This document shows, in pieces, positions 22,990-34,700 of a stretch of DNA of 64,000 bases (its first letter is position 1; every line of letters starts with the position of its first letter). The position numbers and the translations under genes were made by a program. A model generated the notes under the pieces. The model worked only from the letters and a program-made list of their open reading frames with translations, did not search any database and was not told the DNA's origin. Origin of the DNA: Pomphorhynchus laevis (taxonomy: Eukaryota; Acanthocephala; Palaeacanthocephala; Echinorhynchida; Pomphorhynchidae). Location: positions 124,001 to 188,000 of the forward strand of contig WNNJ02001507.1 of NCBI GenBank assembly GCA_012934845.2, written 5' to 3'.

Positions 22990-23587
22990 CTTATGTAGCA
23001 GTAATATGTCGAGGAGAGAATTTGTTGTAGAGCAATGAAAGGTGTGGGAAGGTGGTTTATGAATAAGATAGTCGATCCTTGCTCTGCGAAGTGCTGCATT
23101 AATCCAACGACCAGTTCAGTCGTTGAAGTCACCAAGTAACATGTCATAACCGCTCCCTAATATTCGATCCAGGAGGTCACGGTTCTTGTGAATTTCTCCT
23201 TGCCGAATATAGACATTGGCTATGCTTATACGCTTACCGTTCTTACAAAGTGATATAGCTAAACAAGATAGGGCTGGACAAGAGTAGTTTAATAGGAGGG
23301 ATGATCTTAAGGAGCTTTTCACTAGGGTTAAAAGACCTTGAGATAAAGAGGAGTGAGGGGTAATGTAAGGAGTAAAGTGGGTGTATATGTGCTTAAGGAT
23401 AAATCGAGTAATATCCTGGAGGAGACGGATAGACCGCGTCTCCTGAAGGACTATAACATCTGCATCTCTACCAGATAGAAGGCTAAGGGCGGAAGCACCT
23501 CCCGAATTCCACTGAAGGATATTCAGTGAAAAAGGCCCATGATTACTTTTTATTGCGTAAGTGTTACCGAAGTGGGACGCCCTTCAC

Positions 23588-24109
23588 CTAGTCGCAACTA
23601 GAGGTGGAAAGGTCGCCTTTACCTCTTCCCGTCACGACAAATGGAGTCGCTTGCCCACGGGCGATATCTTCATTTCCCTCGTTAGCCATAGCCCATATCG
23701 AATTTTTCCGAGCAAGCTTCAGAGCAGCTATGCTTAGCGCTGACCCGTTTCGTTTCTTAGATTTTGGTGGTTTCTTAATATTGTTGGTCTTCCCAGAAGG
23801 AGCAGTACGAAAATATTCCGCTAATTGACCCACCAATTTTTGGACCAATTTTTCAAGTTGAATCATTGATGCCTGATGCTGCATTTCAATGAGTTTCAGG
23901 ATTTCCGTATCCAGCATCCTGTCATCTTTCTTGTTAGACGAGACAGCTTTCACGAAGCTAGTCGATTTTGCTGTCACACTCCTGTGTCTCTTTTGGTACG
24001 CCTTAAAGATTTTACACTTTTTTGACCATGCGGGGTGCTCACCACCGCAGTTTGCGCAAAATGGCTTACATTCGCACTTCTCAGGATGAATAGCAGTTGT
24101 ACCACACAC
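23588..24109 (-). pseudogene. LINE ORF1 C-terminal part with zinc knuckles (copy F)
   Basis: 173 codons. It begins in the zinc-knuckle region (CGTTAIHPEKCECKPFCANC, then a GEHPAWSKKC knuckle), followed by a basic segment and a long helical/basic tail (KKPPKSKKRNG). The knuckle series begins upstream at CNNCHQ near 24155 in another frame. Typical of ORF1 proteins of the I/Jockey/R1 type; binds element RNA. Confidence 0.65.
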
Positions 24110-24805
24110 GCCGCACTTATGGGGTAAAGAACAGCCAGTGGACCACTGCCTTCACTGATGACAATTGTTGCAGTGAGGGTACGTTAGTGAATCGGTTTCG
24201 ATTATTGAAAATCTCAAATTATACCCCATAAAAGGATTGCATGTCGAAATCGACAGTTTTAGAGCTTCATCCACCAGGGCATTGCAGAACGCCACGGGAA
24301 TGGGGAAGCCTTTAATCCCTTTTATAAAGCGCACGTTAGAGATTTTGTAATCAGTTTCTAGGGCTGATATATCTTCTTCTGAAATGTATGTGGGCATGTT
24401 ATTTATCTTTATTGTTGCCAGGATTGGTTTGGAAGCAATTATACCTTGTTCCGAATGCTCTTTTTAAAGTAGTCGACGTACGACATTGCCAGATCAGGAG
24501 TGCAGAATGAGATTTTAATCTCAGATTCATAATATTTAATCGCATTGAACAATATCCTTTTTTAAATCGATCGGCAAAGCCCCTTATAAAAACATTGAAC
24601 ATGTTCTGCCTTTCCAGAGGCACCAAAAGTCTGATAATCACCAGGTTGGATAATTTTGGTACCGGGGGAGTTCCCCTTTCGAAATATATTCAAGAGAAGC
24701 TAAATCTCCACTTACCTCGTTTATTGCATTGGCAGGAAAATTAGTTTTTATTGAGTTCTTTGAACGCTCCGACATGCTTAATTTACTCATTTTCCCTGTA
24801 TGTGT

Positions 24806-24850
24806 TAAAGTGTATAGTTATTGCAAATATAGTTATTTCCTTATATTACA
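24806..24850 (-). repeat. Gypsy LTR scrap right of LINE copy F
   Basis: TATAGTTATTGCAAATATAG and following bases match the LTR end at 20590-20626. With 20958-20985 it brackets LINE copy F. Confidence 0.65.
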
Positions 24851-24907
24851 ATGCGATTTTTATGCTATATAAGTGAAAATAAAGAAAAAAATATAAATAA
24901 AAAAGAT

Positions 24908-25216
24908 AGATATGCAAAAATTAGATAAATATACACACAAAAATATACATGTGCAAATAGAAATTATAAGCAAAAAAACTTAACCTATCGTCTGAAGCCG
25001 ACCAATTAGGCTATTAGGCTTTGTCAAGATAGGATTAACTCTTGATAGGAAATTAGCTCAAATATAATTCTTTGAGGCGGGGGATACTGCTTGCAAATAA
25101 TACACTTGAACACGAAATTTTACACTTGAACACAAAAAAATGCCTTTTCTTGTCAAACAAAAAAGCTTAATACAAAATATTAATAGCGCGGTGCTTCTTT
25201 TATGCTTTTAACAATC
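24908..25216 (+). repeat. About 300-bp direct repeat, right copy
   Basis: Direct copy of 11223-11520 at roughly 90 percent identity, here followed (not preceded) by the LINE ORF1 repeat. Confidence 0.7.
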
Positions 25217-25221
25217 AAATG

Positions 25222-27345
25222 ATCACTTCAAATCAAATAATATTGACAAACGAGCGACGGTTAATGTTGGGAATTGTGATGTTAATAATCGGTTGATAAC
25301 TCAAGTTGAGAATCGCTTTACATCAGAAAAGGTCGACAAGCAGACATGTTATTTATTATGGTAACTTGAACTTTATCAGGAAAATCAATCATGCGGCAGA
25401 AATAATTCTTTCTAAACATGATTTCAAAACATTGCAACCAAGGAAGCTAAAATCATTCGTACTTGGACTCGAGATCAACGACATTTACGACTACTTAGTA
25501 TACCGAATTCTTCAAACAACGTTGTGGATCTTGTAACGAACGAGAATTATATACACAAAAAAAGCATCATCACTGTAAACGATACTAATTGTACTGGTTC
25601 TTTAATCGAATTACCTCACGCTGATCAAGCTGATGGGATTCCTGCTGATAACTAACCAATCATTGCACAGTCTCAACGAGTCACATGTACACCAACTAAT
25701 GGTAGCAATACGGGTTTTTCTTCATCTATGCAACTACACTCTAAACTGTTGAAAAATCATGACCATTCTCGAGCAATAATTTGTACTAATATACCAGAAT
25801 CTGATTCTATGAACATTCAACATCGCCTGAATGATGATCTTATCCGCGTTCGCAATGTCATTTCGAATATGTCGTGCGATCTACCTCATGACAAATTACT
25901 GTAAATCAAAATAGTGCTCCTTTTCCGTTTGGGAAACAATGTGCAGAAAATAATTGCCACCAAAGATTATTAAAAGCTATTCTATGTAATGATGAATTTG
26001 CTGGAATGATTCTACGAAATTCTTTTCGATTATCAGTAACTCGAATTCGAATTTTACAAGATCTTACCATTGATCAGCATAATCAATTTCTTCAAGCAAA
26101 ATAACTCTTAAGACAACGCATTAAAGGCGGAGAGAATAATCTGACTATTCGGAATTTTCAAGTTGTACGCCACAGAACGTGGATTCGTTTGGTTCCATTG
26201 GGAATACACCTAGGTTCTCCTCTGCCGATACCTATGCATATTCAGTAACTACGAACATATTTAAAAGGACATCATATGATATAATAGAGCATAAATCTCC
26301 GTTGTGGTTTGCTAACAACGGTACACGGCAGCGAATTGTAAAAAGGAATATAAACGATTATCGTTGTATGGTACTTTACTCTAACACTCGCAGTCTTCTA
26401 AACAAGATCCGTGAGCTAAGATCATTGTATATAGCACTAATCATTTGTTGGCTGCGTTAATTGAAACTTGGCTGAATTCTGATATTTCTGATGTCGAGAT
26501 TAAATTGTCCAACTACATATGTTATCGTGCCGATTGTTGCGGTCGGAGAGGTGGTGCAGTAATACTTTACATAAATTGCAGTATTGTTGAGACATTACTT
26601 GGAGTTAAAAATCATCTGATTATATTGACAATTTATGGACAAATAGGTGATTTGAATATGCCACATGTAGACTGGGAAAATTATACACTTGAACCCGGTT
26701 GTGATGATTTTTCGTGCGAACTCCTAATTCTATTAATACTCTTAATCTTGTTTAACATGTGCGTCATTTCACACGTTTTACTGGTAATCAACGATATTTA
26801 CTAAACATATGTCTTACTTCTGATAAACAGCTTATAGAAAAAGTTACATCTCGAACCTTTAGGAGCATCTGATCACTGCATTATGCTTTTGGATTCCTAC
26901 ATTTCGCTAGACTTTTCATCCGTAATTTATCATTCAAATTCAATTCATTATTTTAAAACAAATTTGCCTTAAGTTCGTCGGTACCTTTTTCCATCGTGTG
27001 CTGGCAAAATCTTTTTGTAATTGGTGTCAATAGTTCATGGGAACAGTCTCAAACGGTATTATTGGATTTGCTTCGTCGTCATTCTCCAAACAAAGTTCAC
27101 GAAGTTAGTATGCATAGCTAACCTTGGTTTGACAGTAAGCTTCAAAGATCATTAAAAGTTAAACATATTTCATTTATTAAATTTAAACCTGGCCAACTAG
27201 TTCACAATTCTCTTATTGTCCGCAAGTAGTTTACATCGTTGAAACGGCAAAAACGTCGAAATTTTGAAGAGCGATTGGTTCAGCAATCTGTCTTTAATCC
27301 GAGCTCTTTGTTCAAGTATGCAAAATTAAAAAATAGAGATGTGTG
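25222..27345 (+). mobile_element. CR1-like LINE copy C (right piece): ORF1 to pre-RT
   Basis: 25222-25692 repeats 10740-11213. 25915-26170 gives the ORF1 C-terminal module (FRLGNNVQKII, SVTRIRILQDLTIDQ, ENNLTIRNFQVV). 26340-26900 is endonuclease (CMVLYSNTRSLLNKI, LIETWLNSDI, GRRGGAVILY, GDLNMPHVDWENY, and a GASDHC segment near 26870). 26990-27345 is the EN-RT linker (RNFEERLVQQSVFNPSSLFK). It stops where copy G (opposite strand) sequence begins. Multiple frameshifts. Confidence 0.8.
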
Positions 27346-27419
27346 TGCGCGTAAACCCATATCTGAATGTGGAAAATATCTAATCCAAAACAGTGATATG
27401 AAAGACTGATCACACTGAA

Positions 27420-27722
27420 TTGATTATCTTCTTTTGAGGCCAATTTATCATAGATCATGTGTGCGGACATATTACAATTATCAGATGGTAAGTTCAGCAA
27501 GTTTGTTTCGTTGTCCTTGTCTCTACAGATTGTATCAAAGAAAGGCCAAGATTCAGTCAAGTTATCGTAATTAGATAGTTGGTCCATGTCCCTTTGCATA
27601 TCATTTTCAAGTGCCGAGTAAGATAAACATTTCGAATCAGCTGTATCATTATTAATATTTTGGTCTGTGACACTGTTTAGTTTTAATTTTGCTGTAAAAC
27701 TGTAAATTTGTAATTCAGTGAA
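27420..27722 (-). pseudogene. ORF1-like hydrophilic fragment, uncertain
   Basis: An open - strand stretch of about 100 codons, hydrophilic and Asn/Asp-rich. Its first part (KFTELQIYSFTAKLKLNSV) resembles the FTAKVDELNQLVN helix of copy C ORF1 at 10630-10680, so I read it as a LINE ORF1 piece lying just beyond the 3' tail of copy G. It could also be chance open sequence. Confidence 0.35.
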
Positions 27723-29546
27723 CTTATTATTATTATTATTATTTCGACAAACAGACGAGCAAAGCTCACAGTTGCACTGTTAAAAAAAGAAAAGAAAAAG
27801 TAAAGAAAAAAAAAGACTCACAAACAAAAGTCACAAAAGTTTATGTTTGAATGCTGAAACCGATCTTGAGTTGACAATTTCTTCACTTAATCGGTTCCAC
27901 TTACTTACGATTCGGTGTCCAAATTGTACAGTTTTAGAGCGTATAACTCGGCGATGGGCTAAAGTAAAATTGTGTCCACGCAAAGCTCGACTTTTCCGAA
28001 CAGTCATCAATTCTCTTAAGACGTGATTTCCCTTGTGTAAAGCTTCCCATGTTGAACACATATCTCGCCTAAACCGAAGGTCGCTTATAGAAACCATACC
28101 AAGTTTTTTTAGCCTTTCATTATAAGGTAAGGCTTTAACTGAATTTACGAGCTTAGTTGCCTTGCGCAGCACATTTTCAATTCTACTTTTCTCGTATACT
28201 GTTCTTGGGAACGAACATTGTGATGCATAGGTAAGATGACTGATCACAAATGCGTTGGCGAGTGCTCTAAATGAAACTGGACTCAACACACTAAAAGTTC
28301 TACGAATCATCCCAACCATTCGATTTGCTTTCGAGCAAGCCAACTCAGTATTCCAACTAGTCGAAAAATCATTCGCAACTACTATTCCAAGGTCGCTAAG
28401 ACGAGTTACTACTTTAATGTTCTGATCCTCAAGATGATAAGTTGGATACACACTATGACTGCGTGATTGTAAACGCATACAAGCACACTTTGATATATTC
28501 AGTGACAGACCATTCATATAAGCCCAGTTGGAAATGCTGTCGATATCCGATTGAACTAGCACCGTGTCCGAATCTGACCGGATAGCCTGCCAAATTTTTA
28601 GGTCGTCTGCATATAAAAGAGAGTGTGAGTTCAAAATGGAAGGAAGGTCATTAATGAAAATACAGAATAACAATGGGCCGAGGACCGAACCCTGCGGAAC
28701 TCCAACATTGACCGGATAAGGATCAGAAAGAGAACCATTTACAACAACCTGATAGAATCTGTTAGATAAAAATTCTTTTATCCAGCGAATAATAAGTGGA
28801 TCAATGTTTAGAGCACGCATTTTCTGAATCAAGATGTCATGTGGAACCATATCAAACGCTTTTGAAAAATCAAAAAATACTATATCAACATCAAAGCCCT
28901 TATCAACTAACGAACCCCAGCTATTCTGGGCAATCAAGAGATTAGTGATTGTTGAGCGATCCCTTCGAAATCCATGTTGATTGTTACACAATAATTTGTT
29001 GGATTCTAGATAATCGCTTAGAATGCGGTATATTATCCTTTCCAAAACTCGACAGAATACACACGTTAGACTTATCGGGCGATAATTTTCAACTGAAGAT
29101 GGATCACCTTTCTTCAAAATAGGCCTTATCAACGAAAGTTTCCAATTCATCGGGACACAACCGAAGTACAAGGAGGCGACACAAATCCAATATAGTGGTA
29201 TGCCGATAACATCAGCGATATTCTTGAGAAATACCGGTGGTAAACGATCAGGACAAATAGAACCTGACGATTTAAGCCGCTTGAGCTCTAGCACTACATC
29301 ATTAACAGAAAACATCTGAAGAATGTTTATATTCGATGGACAGTACGAGGCATAGGTGACGGAGGAGGATTTACGAACTCCTATGCAAAAATGTTGAGCG
29401 AAAGCATTCGCTATGTCATCATATTTAATCAATGTGCAACCATCAGTATCAACAAGTGAACCAATGTGTTTATTTTTGTTGTTGAAATTAGCATAATTGA
29501 ATAAGGATTTAGGATTATGAACTTGTAAGTATATCCACAATGGCAA
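27723..29546 (-). mobile_element. CR1-like LINE copy G, 5'-truncated, with AAT tail
   Basis: A 571-codon RT frame plus a short 3' UTR ending in an (AAT)n tail (27725-27745 on the + strand as TTATTATTATT). The 5' end is truncated just before the conserved NPKSLFNYAN linker. It is the best-preserved element in the window and probably the youngest insertion. Confidence 0.88.
27831..29546 (-). CDS. LINE reverse transcriptase (5'-truncated ORF2), intact RT
   Basis: An uninterrupted 571-codon frame. From the N-terminus: EN-RT linker (NPKSLFNYANF), CPDRLPPVFLKN near 97-108, fingers PILKKGDPSSVENYRPISL near 141-160, HGFRRDRST near 193-201, motif A FFDFSKAFDMV near 228-238, motif B GVPQGSVLGPLLF near 285-297, motif C LLYADDLKIW near 318-327, thumb, and the C-terminal region with YASQCSFPRTVYEKSRI. 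All three catalytic Asp are present. The endonuclease is missing because the copy is 5'-truncated, so it cannot move by itself. The first ATG is an accident of truncation. Close in sequence to CR1-type elements. Confidence 0.88.
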   Translation of the reverse strand: MPLWIYLQVHNPKSLFNYANFNNKNKHIGSLVDTDGCTLIKYDDIANAFAQHFCIGVRKSSSVTYASYCPSNINILQMFSVNDVVLELKRLKSSGSICPDRLPPVFLKNIADVIGIPLYWICVASLYFGCVPMNWKLSLIRPILKKGDPSSVENYRPISLTCVFCRVLERIIYRILSDYLESNKLLCNNQHGFRRDRSTITNLLIAQNSWGSLVDKGFDVDIVFFDFSKAFDMVPHDILIQKMRALNIDPLIIRWIKEFLSNRFYQVVVNGSLSDPYPVNVGVPQGSVLGPLLFCIFINDLPSILNSHSLLYADDLKIWQAIRSDSDTVLVQSDIDSISNWAYMNGLSLNISKCACMRLQSRSHSVYPTYHLEDQNIKVVTRLSDLGIVVANDFSTSWNTELACSKANRMVGMIRRTFSVLSPVSFRALANAFVISHLTYASQCSFPRTVYEKSRIENVLRKATKLVNSVKALPYNERLKKLGMVSISDLRFRRDMCSTWEALHKGNHVLRELMTVRKSRALRGHNFTLAHRRVIRSKTVQFGHRIVSKWNRLSEEIVNSRSVSAFKHKLL

Positions 29547-30500
29547 CTTTAATAAGTCTGTACTTTTTTAGTTTTAATCTTAAATTTAGTTGTGACATAG
29601 CTAACCTGGTTAACTTGTAAAGCGTCTTTGAATCAATCAGATGCTTCGTAAATTTGTCCCCGATCCCGTCGGGGTTTTCTTTTTTATTACTGTTCCCATT
29701 CTCTGGAATAAACTAATTCCTGTCATACGCTCAACTGCCTAATTTCCATCCTTCAAACATAGTCTCCACTATTTTTGTCGCTTAATAACCAATTCAATTA
29801 TTCTAACTTTTTAAACTGCCCCTCACTCTCCCACACATCAACCTCAACCTATTGACATACTTTTGTTTTTTGTTTTATCGTTAAACTGTAAATTTGTAAG
29901 ATAGTGATTTTATAACATTGACCTGGTCATAAAAGGATACATACTGATATATAATTATATGACATAATACTCAAAAAATATTCAGGTTGAGAATTAAGGG
30001 CTCAGAAAAGTACAACTTATCGGAGAGAATACCGATAGATGATTTTATTCAATAAATCTAAAAACAGTTATATGAGTGGGTGTACATAAAGTTATAGAGT
30101 AGATAGAAACTTATCAGTAGATAATTTATACTTTAAAAATGTCTAAGAAATGGCTGATTTATTTTACAAATATTTAAATTTCACAATTCTTGATTTTTGA
30201 TATTCTAAATAATAAGCGTAGTCTACAAGACCATGAAGAACGGAAACAAATTTAGACGGCACCAGCTAATTTTCCTTTTTAGTACTCTGTATTGGTGTAC
30301 CATAATAAATTGTTAAAGATGAGTTTCAATTCGATTTTCAGAATGGAACCGTGCTCCATTATTAATATAGTACTATAAAAATTGAAATAAATCCACTATA
30401 TTCCACTTTCTCGAATCTTGATCCCGAATGATGTCGCAGATTTGTCAGAAAGTTTCGACTGAAAATAAATTAAATATACACTGATGTCAATGACGTTTGC
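29547..30500. other. Spacer, no gene recognised
   Basis: Upstream of copy G. Contains a short GC hairpin at about 29664-29681 (CCCCGATCCCGTCGGGG). No family match seen. It could hold the TTC14-like promoter further right, but no element is evident. Confidence 0.4.
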
Positions 30501-30509
30501 TGATCAACC

Positions 30510-30960
30510 GTTAAAAAGAGGATTTATTTTTACAGGCAAATGCGTTCCGACACACGCTTACATTACCACAACAAAAAAAACTAAGTTCAGATTACCATAT
30601 TACCATGTGGTAAATACAGTATATATACCATTTGTTTATATGCTATTAATAAAAAGGATTTATTTTTACGTGGCAAATGCGTGCTGGTGCACGCTTAAAT
30701 GACCACAACAAAACAAAAATCTAAATCATGTGTCAAGGTGTGAACGGATGAGGTGTTTGAATGTGATGAAGAAGGGAGCGCGGCGGACGTCGAGAGGGAG
30801 GTGATTCCAGGCGAGTGGGGCAGCGGCGAGGAAGGATCGGAGACCATAGTTGTTGGAGTAATTGGGAACGCGGAGTTAAAGGGTATGAAGGGAACGCAGC
30901 GATAGAGAGGTGAGGCGAATGTCGTCTAAGAAAGGGAGGTATATACGGGACTATTTAACC
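30510..30960 (-). mobile_element. L2-like LINE 3' end, antisense
   Basis: 30660-30950 is the reverse complement of the 3' end of the LINE at 33200-33500, including the terminal hairpin GCGTGC-TGGT-GCACGC (30679-30694). A second, shorter tip copy lies at 30512-30575. Only the 3' end is present. Confidence 0.75.
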
Positions 30961-31799
30961 AATGGTTATATATTCAGGTGTATACAATGTGGATACTAGA
31001 TTCTTTATCTAATAAACTTAGGTACATGGCATAAAATGTTAGATACATAATGCATAAAAGAAATGATTGACTCTTTAGTTATCGATTTATCATTCTATTT
31101 TAAATCTTATTAATCAAATTTGATTCATAGTCAAAGAGTTTTTTATATACAATTTTATTAAAATTGGTGCTGATCTTATTTTCAAACTTAATCATAATTT
31201 CACACTTTAATCTTTTAAATTTGTTCCGAAATGCAAAATTATATGAATAATCAATGTGCTTATATTCGGGTAAAAATATAAATTTTAAGCATTACTTTTA
31301 ATTAAGGAAATTAAATTAATTCGATTTGTTGAATTGCCTATGGAAGCATGATTTATTGGGTGAGCCGATTTTGAGTTGCGGCATGCACATTTCTAAAAAC
31401 AAACAGATACGATTCTAAGTTATGATGGAATGTATCTATCCGAGCAATTGGGGTAGACACAGTTGATTTATTTTGGGTAGACAATATTCGAGCAATTGAT
31501 GCTAAAAATTAGTTTTACGGCTACAATTTTGGTTTTTTGGATTCACACAACACGCAAGTTGTGTTAAATCACGGGTAGACAGAAAACGCGGGTTGTTTGT
31601 TACTAGATAATTAAGAGTTTATAGGCAGCTAGCAAACGATGTTCACTCTATTCCATTATAAATTAAGTATAAATTATTAAATCATTATTAAATTTTATAA
31701 TTTTAAATTCTAAAATTATAAATTGTATACCTAAATACTAATTTCAATACTTAAATTGAAAGATTAACCTTGTTGGATACTCAACGATGTACTAATTAG
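30961..31799. other. Region upstream of the TTC14-like start
   Basis: AT-rich, no ORF. A GGGTAGACA word with nearby CGAGCAATTG occurs in two imperfect copies at 31440-31500. Presumed 5' flank or 5' UTR of the gene; no core promoter motif can be claimed. Confidence 0.4.
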
Positions 31800-34700
31800 A
31801 TGGATGATAAACAACTGAATGAGCTTGTGGAAAGTAATAGCTCTGCATTATTAGAGCAAATATGCTATCGTCAAAACGCAGATATCTTGAAAAGAATAAA
31901 AGTTCTTAACGAAAACTATTCCGAAGATCTACATATGAAATTAAGGTTTGTACAAGTTTTAAAAGTTACTTTCTAATTATGAAATACAACAAAATTGGGT
32001 AAAACTAAACCGAAGCATCTCTATTTTCATTGTTAGTATTCCCTACGAGCAGGAACTGACTTTCACGACTAATTCTCAACATGCAATATTCATTTTCGTC
32101 ACAACTGAAAGGTTGTGACGGAACCTTCTAGCTATCGCTCCATTTCACTACTCCCCACTCTTTCTAAGCTCTTAGAACGCCTCATGTTAGTACATATCAA
32201 CTCATATCTCTCCTCATTAAATCTGTACCCTCTTTTCCAATCCGCTTTCTGCTCTAATCACTCCACAGAAATCGTCTGCATAAAAGTGTACAACGACTTA
32301 CTCATTTCTCGAGACAAGGCTCTATATAGTGTTCTCATCTCCCTCGACCTCTCCTCCGCATTCAACATTGTCGACCACTCCGTCCTCCTTTCTCGCCTTC
32401 GTTATGATTACGGCTTTTCTTCCTCCTCCGTAGCATGGTTTGCCTCATATCTATCCGACCGTTTCTTTCACGTCTGTTCTAATTCATCATCCTCCCCTCC
32501 CCTCCCTATTTTTGCGGGGACCCACAAGGTTCAGTCCTAGGTCCCCTGCTTTTCTCTCTTCTGCTTGGCGATCTATCTCTATTCACCTAACCCTTCTCAT
32601 TTAACGTCATCCAATACGCCGATGACCTCATCTATGCTCATGCACCCGCACATCATGGCATACATGATATCGGCATTTCTGCCTCCAACTGTATTTCTCC
32701 TATCTACAAACGTCTCTTCAATCTCCATCTCGTTATAAACCTCGACAAGTCTAAAATAATGTGGATCATTTCTCGTAAACCAAACATATCTCCTCCCAAT
32801 GTATCTTTTGCCTCATCGATCATCCCCATAGTCCGCAATCTCACTTTCTTAGGCTTCCATTTCGATGATAACCTTTTACTTAAACCCTTTGTCCGTGACA
32901 AGGCCCGCTCGTCTAACTTAGTTCTTCGTTACATCCACCTTATCCGCCCCCTTATCGACTTCCGTTCTTGTATGTCTCTTCTTTCATCGCTTCTCTTCCC
33001 TAAAATCGATTACTGCATCAGCCTTTTCGACAATTCTCTAAAATACATCAACCTACCCCTACAACGAATAATAAACTCCGCCATTCGACTGCTCCTACAT
33101 CTCCGTCGCTTCGACCACACATCCACATATCTCGCCCAACTCTCCTGGCTACCATCCACATCCGCATACAACTCCGCCTTCTCGTAACTTTTCGTATCAT
33201 CGCTGTCGGCTCCCCATTGTTCATCAACCTTCCTTTCTTAGACGACACTCGCCCCACCTCGATATCGCTGCGTTCCCGTCATACCATCTTACTCCACGTT
33301 CCCAATTACTCCAACAGCTATGGTCTCCGATCCTTCCTCGTCGCCGCCTCACTCGCCTGGAATCAACTTTCTATCGACGTCCGTCGCGCTCCCTCCTTTA
33401 TCACATTCATAACACCTCCGTTCACACCTTCACGACACATGATTTAGATTTTTGTTTTGTTGTGGTCATTTAAGCGTGCGCTGGCACGCATATGCCACGT
33501 TAAAATAAATCTTTTTTTTTGCGACCACCTGAAAGGTTTCAACAACAATCCTTATGATTATTCGTCATTTCTCAAGACCAAAGTATCCATGTTGTCTCTT
33601 ACAACCCCGTCTCCATTCCATCTCGTACTCGCCTCGCCTCGTGGCTTTTTCAATTGATGACAAAATACACTTTAATTATTGTAATAGTCCCAAGCATCCA
33701 TCTTCGAACTCAACAACCATTGCTTGACTAATATCTTGAACGAGTAGAAGTTGGAGTCATAGTCAATTTTCTTAGGCAGCCATTCCGAATATTTAAACAG
33801 CGGTGGGAAAGTCTAGCAACACTGGCCATTTTGCCATGTCCAAATTTATATAAAGCAATGCGATGGGTAGCTATAGGCGGAATGAACTAACTGCCGCTAT
33901 TAGATCTAGATAAAGCAATCTTTTTGCTGTGAATGATAATTTTAATCGGTCATGATATGACAATGCATAATTAACGCATAATCTAGATCCTCTGCGTAGT
34001 ATCGACTCAATATCTAGATCATCTGTGTAGTATCGACATTAGTGGATGAAAATGTTGCATGGACACAATACTCAATATGTGAACGAACTAACGTTTAATA
34101 AAGTCATTTAAAACTCGACGGATTTAACCTTGCAAAAGTTTGTTTTAAATACAATTTATAACGCTCTAAATTGTTTAACATAAATATGATTAGTATTTGA
34201 GCTGTTTTCAATGACCTGCTCAAAATGATTCCAAAATTTTTATATTTTGTGACAAAATTAAGTTTCGCAGCTCCCAAGTTCAACCTGTAGTGTCGCTCTA
34301 TTTATTTATTTGATCAAGGCCATCCTGTAAGAAGTGACCATCTACATAATTGATATTGTCAGGCCACAGCTTAAGGTCATCAGCAAAGGCCAGACAATGA
34401 CTAAATCCATAAAAGTAGTCATGAAAATAATAAAGAGTAGTGGGCCAAATGCAGTACCTTGGTGAACCCCACAATGATCATGCTTTGCTGATGAAAGATA
34501 TCCACCAACTCTAACTCGAAAAAATCTATTGTGAAGAAAATAACGAATCCAATTACACAAGGTTAAGGAAACTCTATAATGAGATAGCAAGCTAAGTAAT
34601 TGTAATGTGGAACTCGGTAAAATACTTTGGATAAATCAAAAAAAATTACATTAATTGATCCACTGATACTATATGTTTTAGTCAGTATTTCAAATCAATT

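Larger units (their letters stand above)
20986..24806 (-). mobile_element. LINE copy F (ORF1, EN, RT), inserted in an LTR
   Basis: ORF1 starts at the ATG at 24790 (MSKLSMSERSKN), with an RRM-like region (KISNVRFIKGIKGFPIPVAF) and zinc knuckles at 24170-24000 (CGTTAIHPEKC, CANCGGEHPAWSKKC). The endonuclease is at about 23550-23000 (LLGDFND near 23120). The linker 22504-22989 is open. RT at 21627-22300 has FHGFVKGRS, FLDFSAAFNRI, TGVPQGSTLSPILY and IYADDTTALF. The C-terminal and 3' tail at 20990-21430 match the tail of copy D. Several stops separate the frames. LTR fragments on both sides share TATAGTTATT, a likely target-site duplication. Confidence 0.8.
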
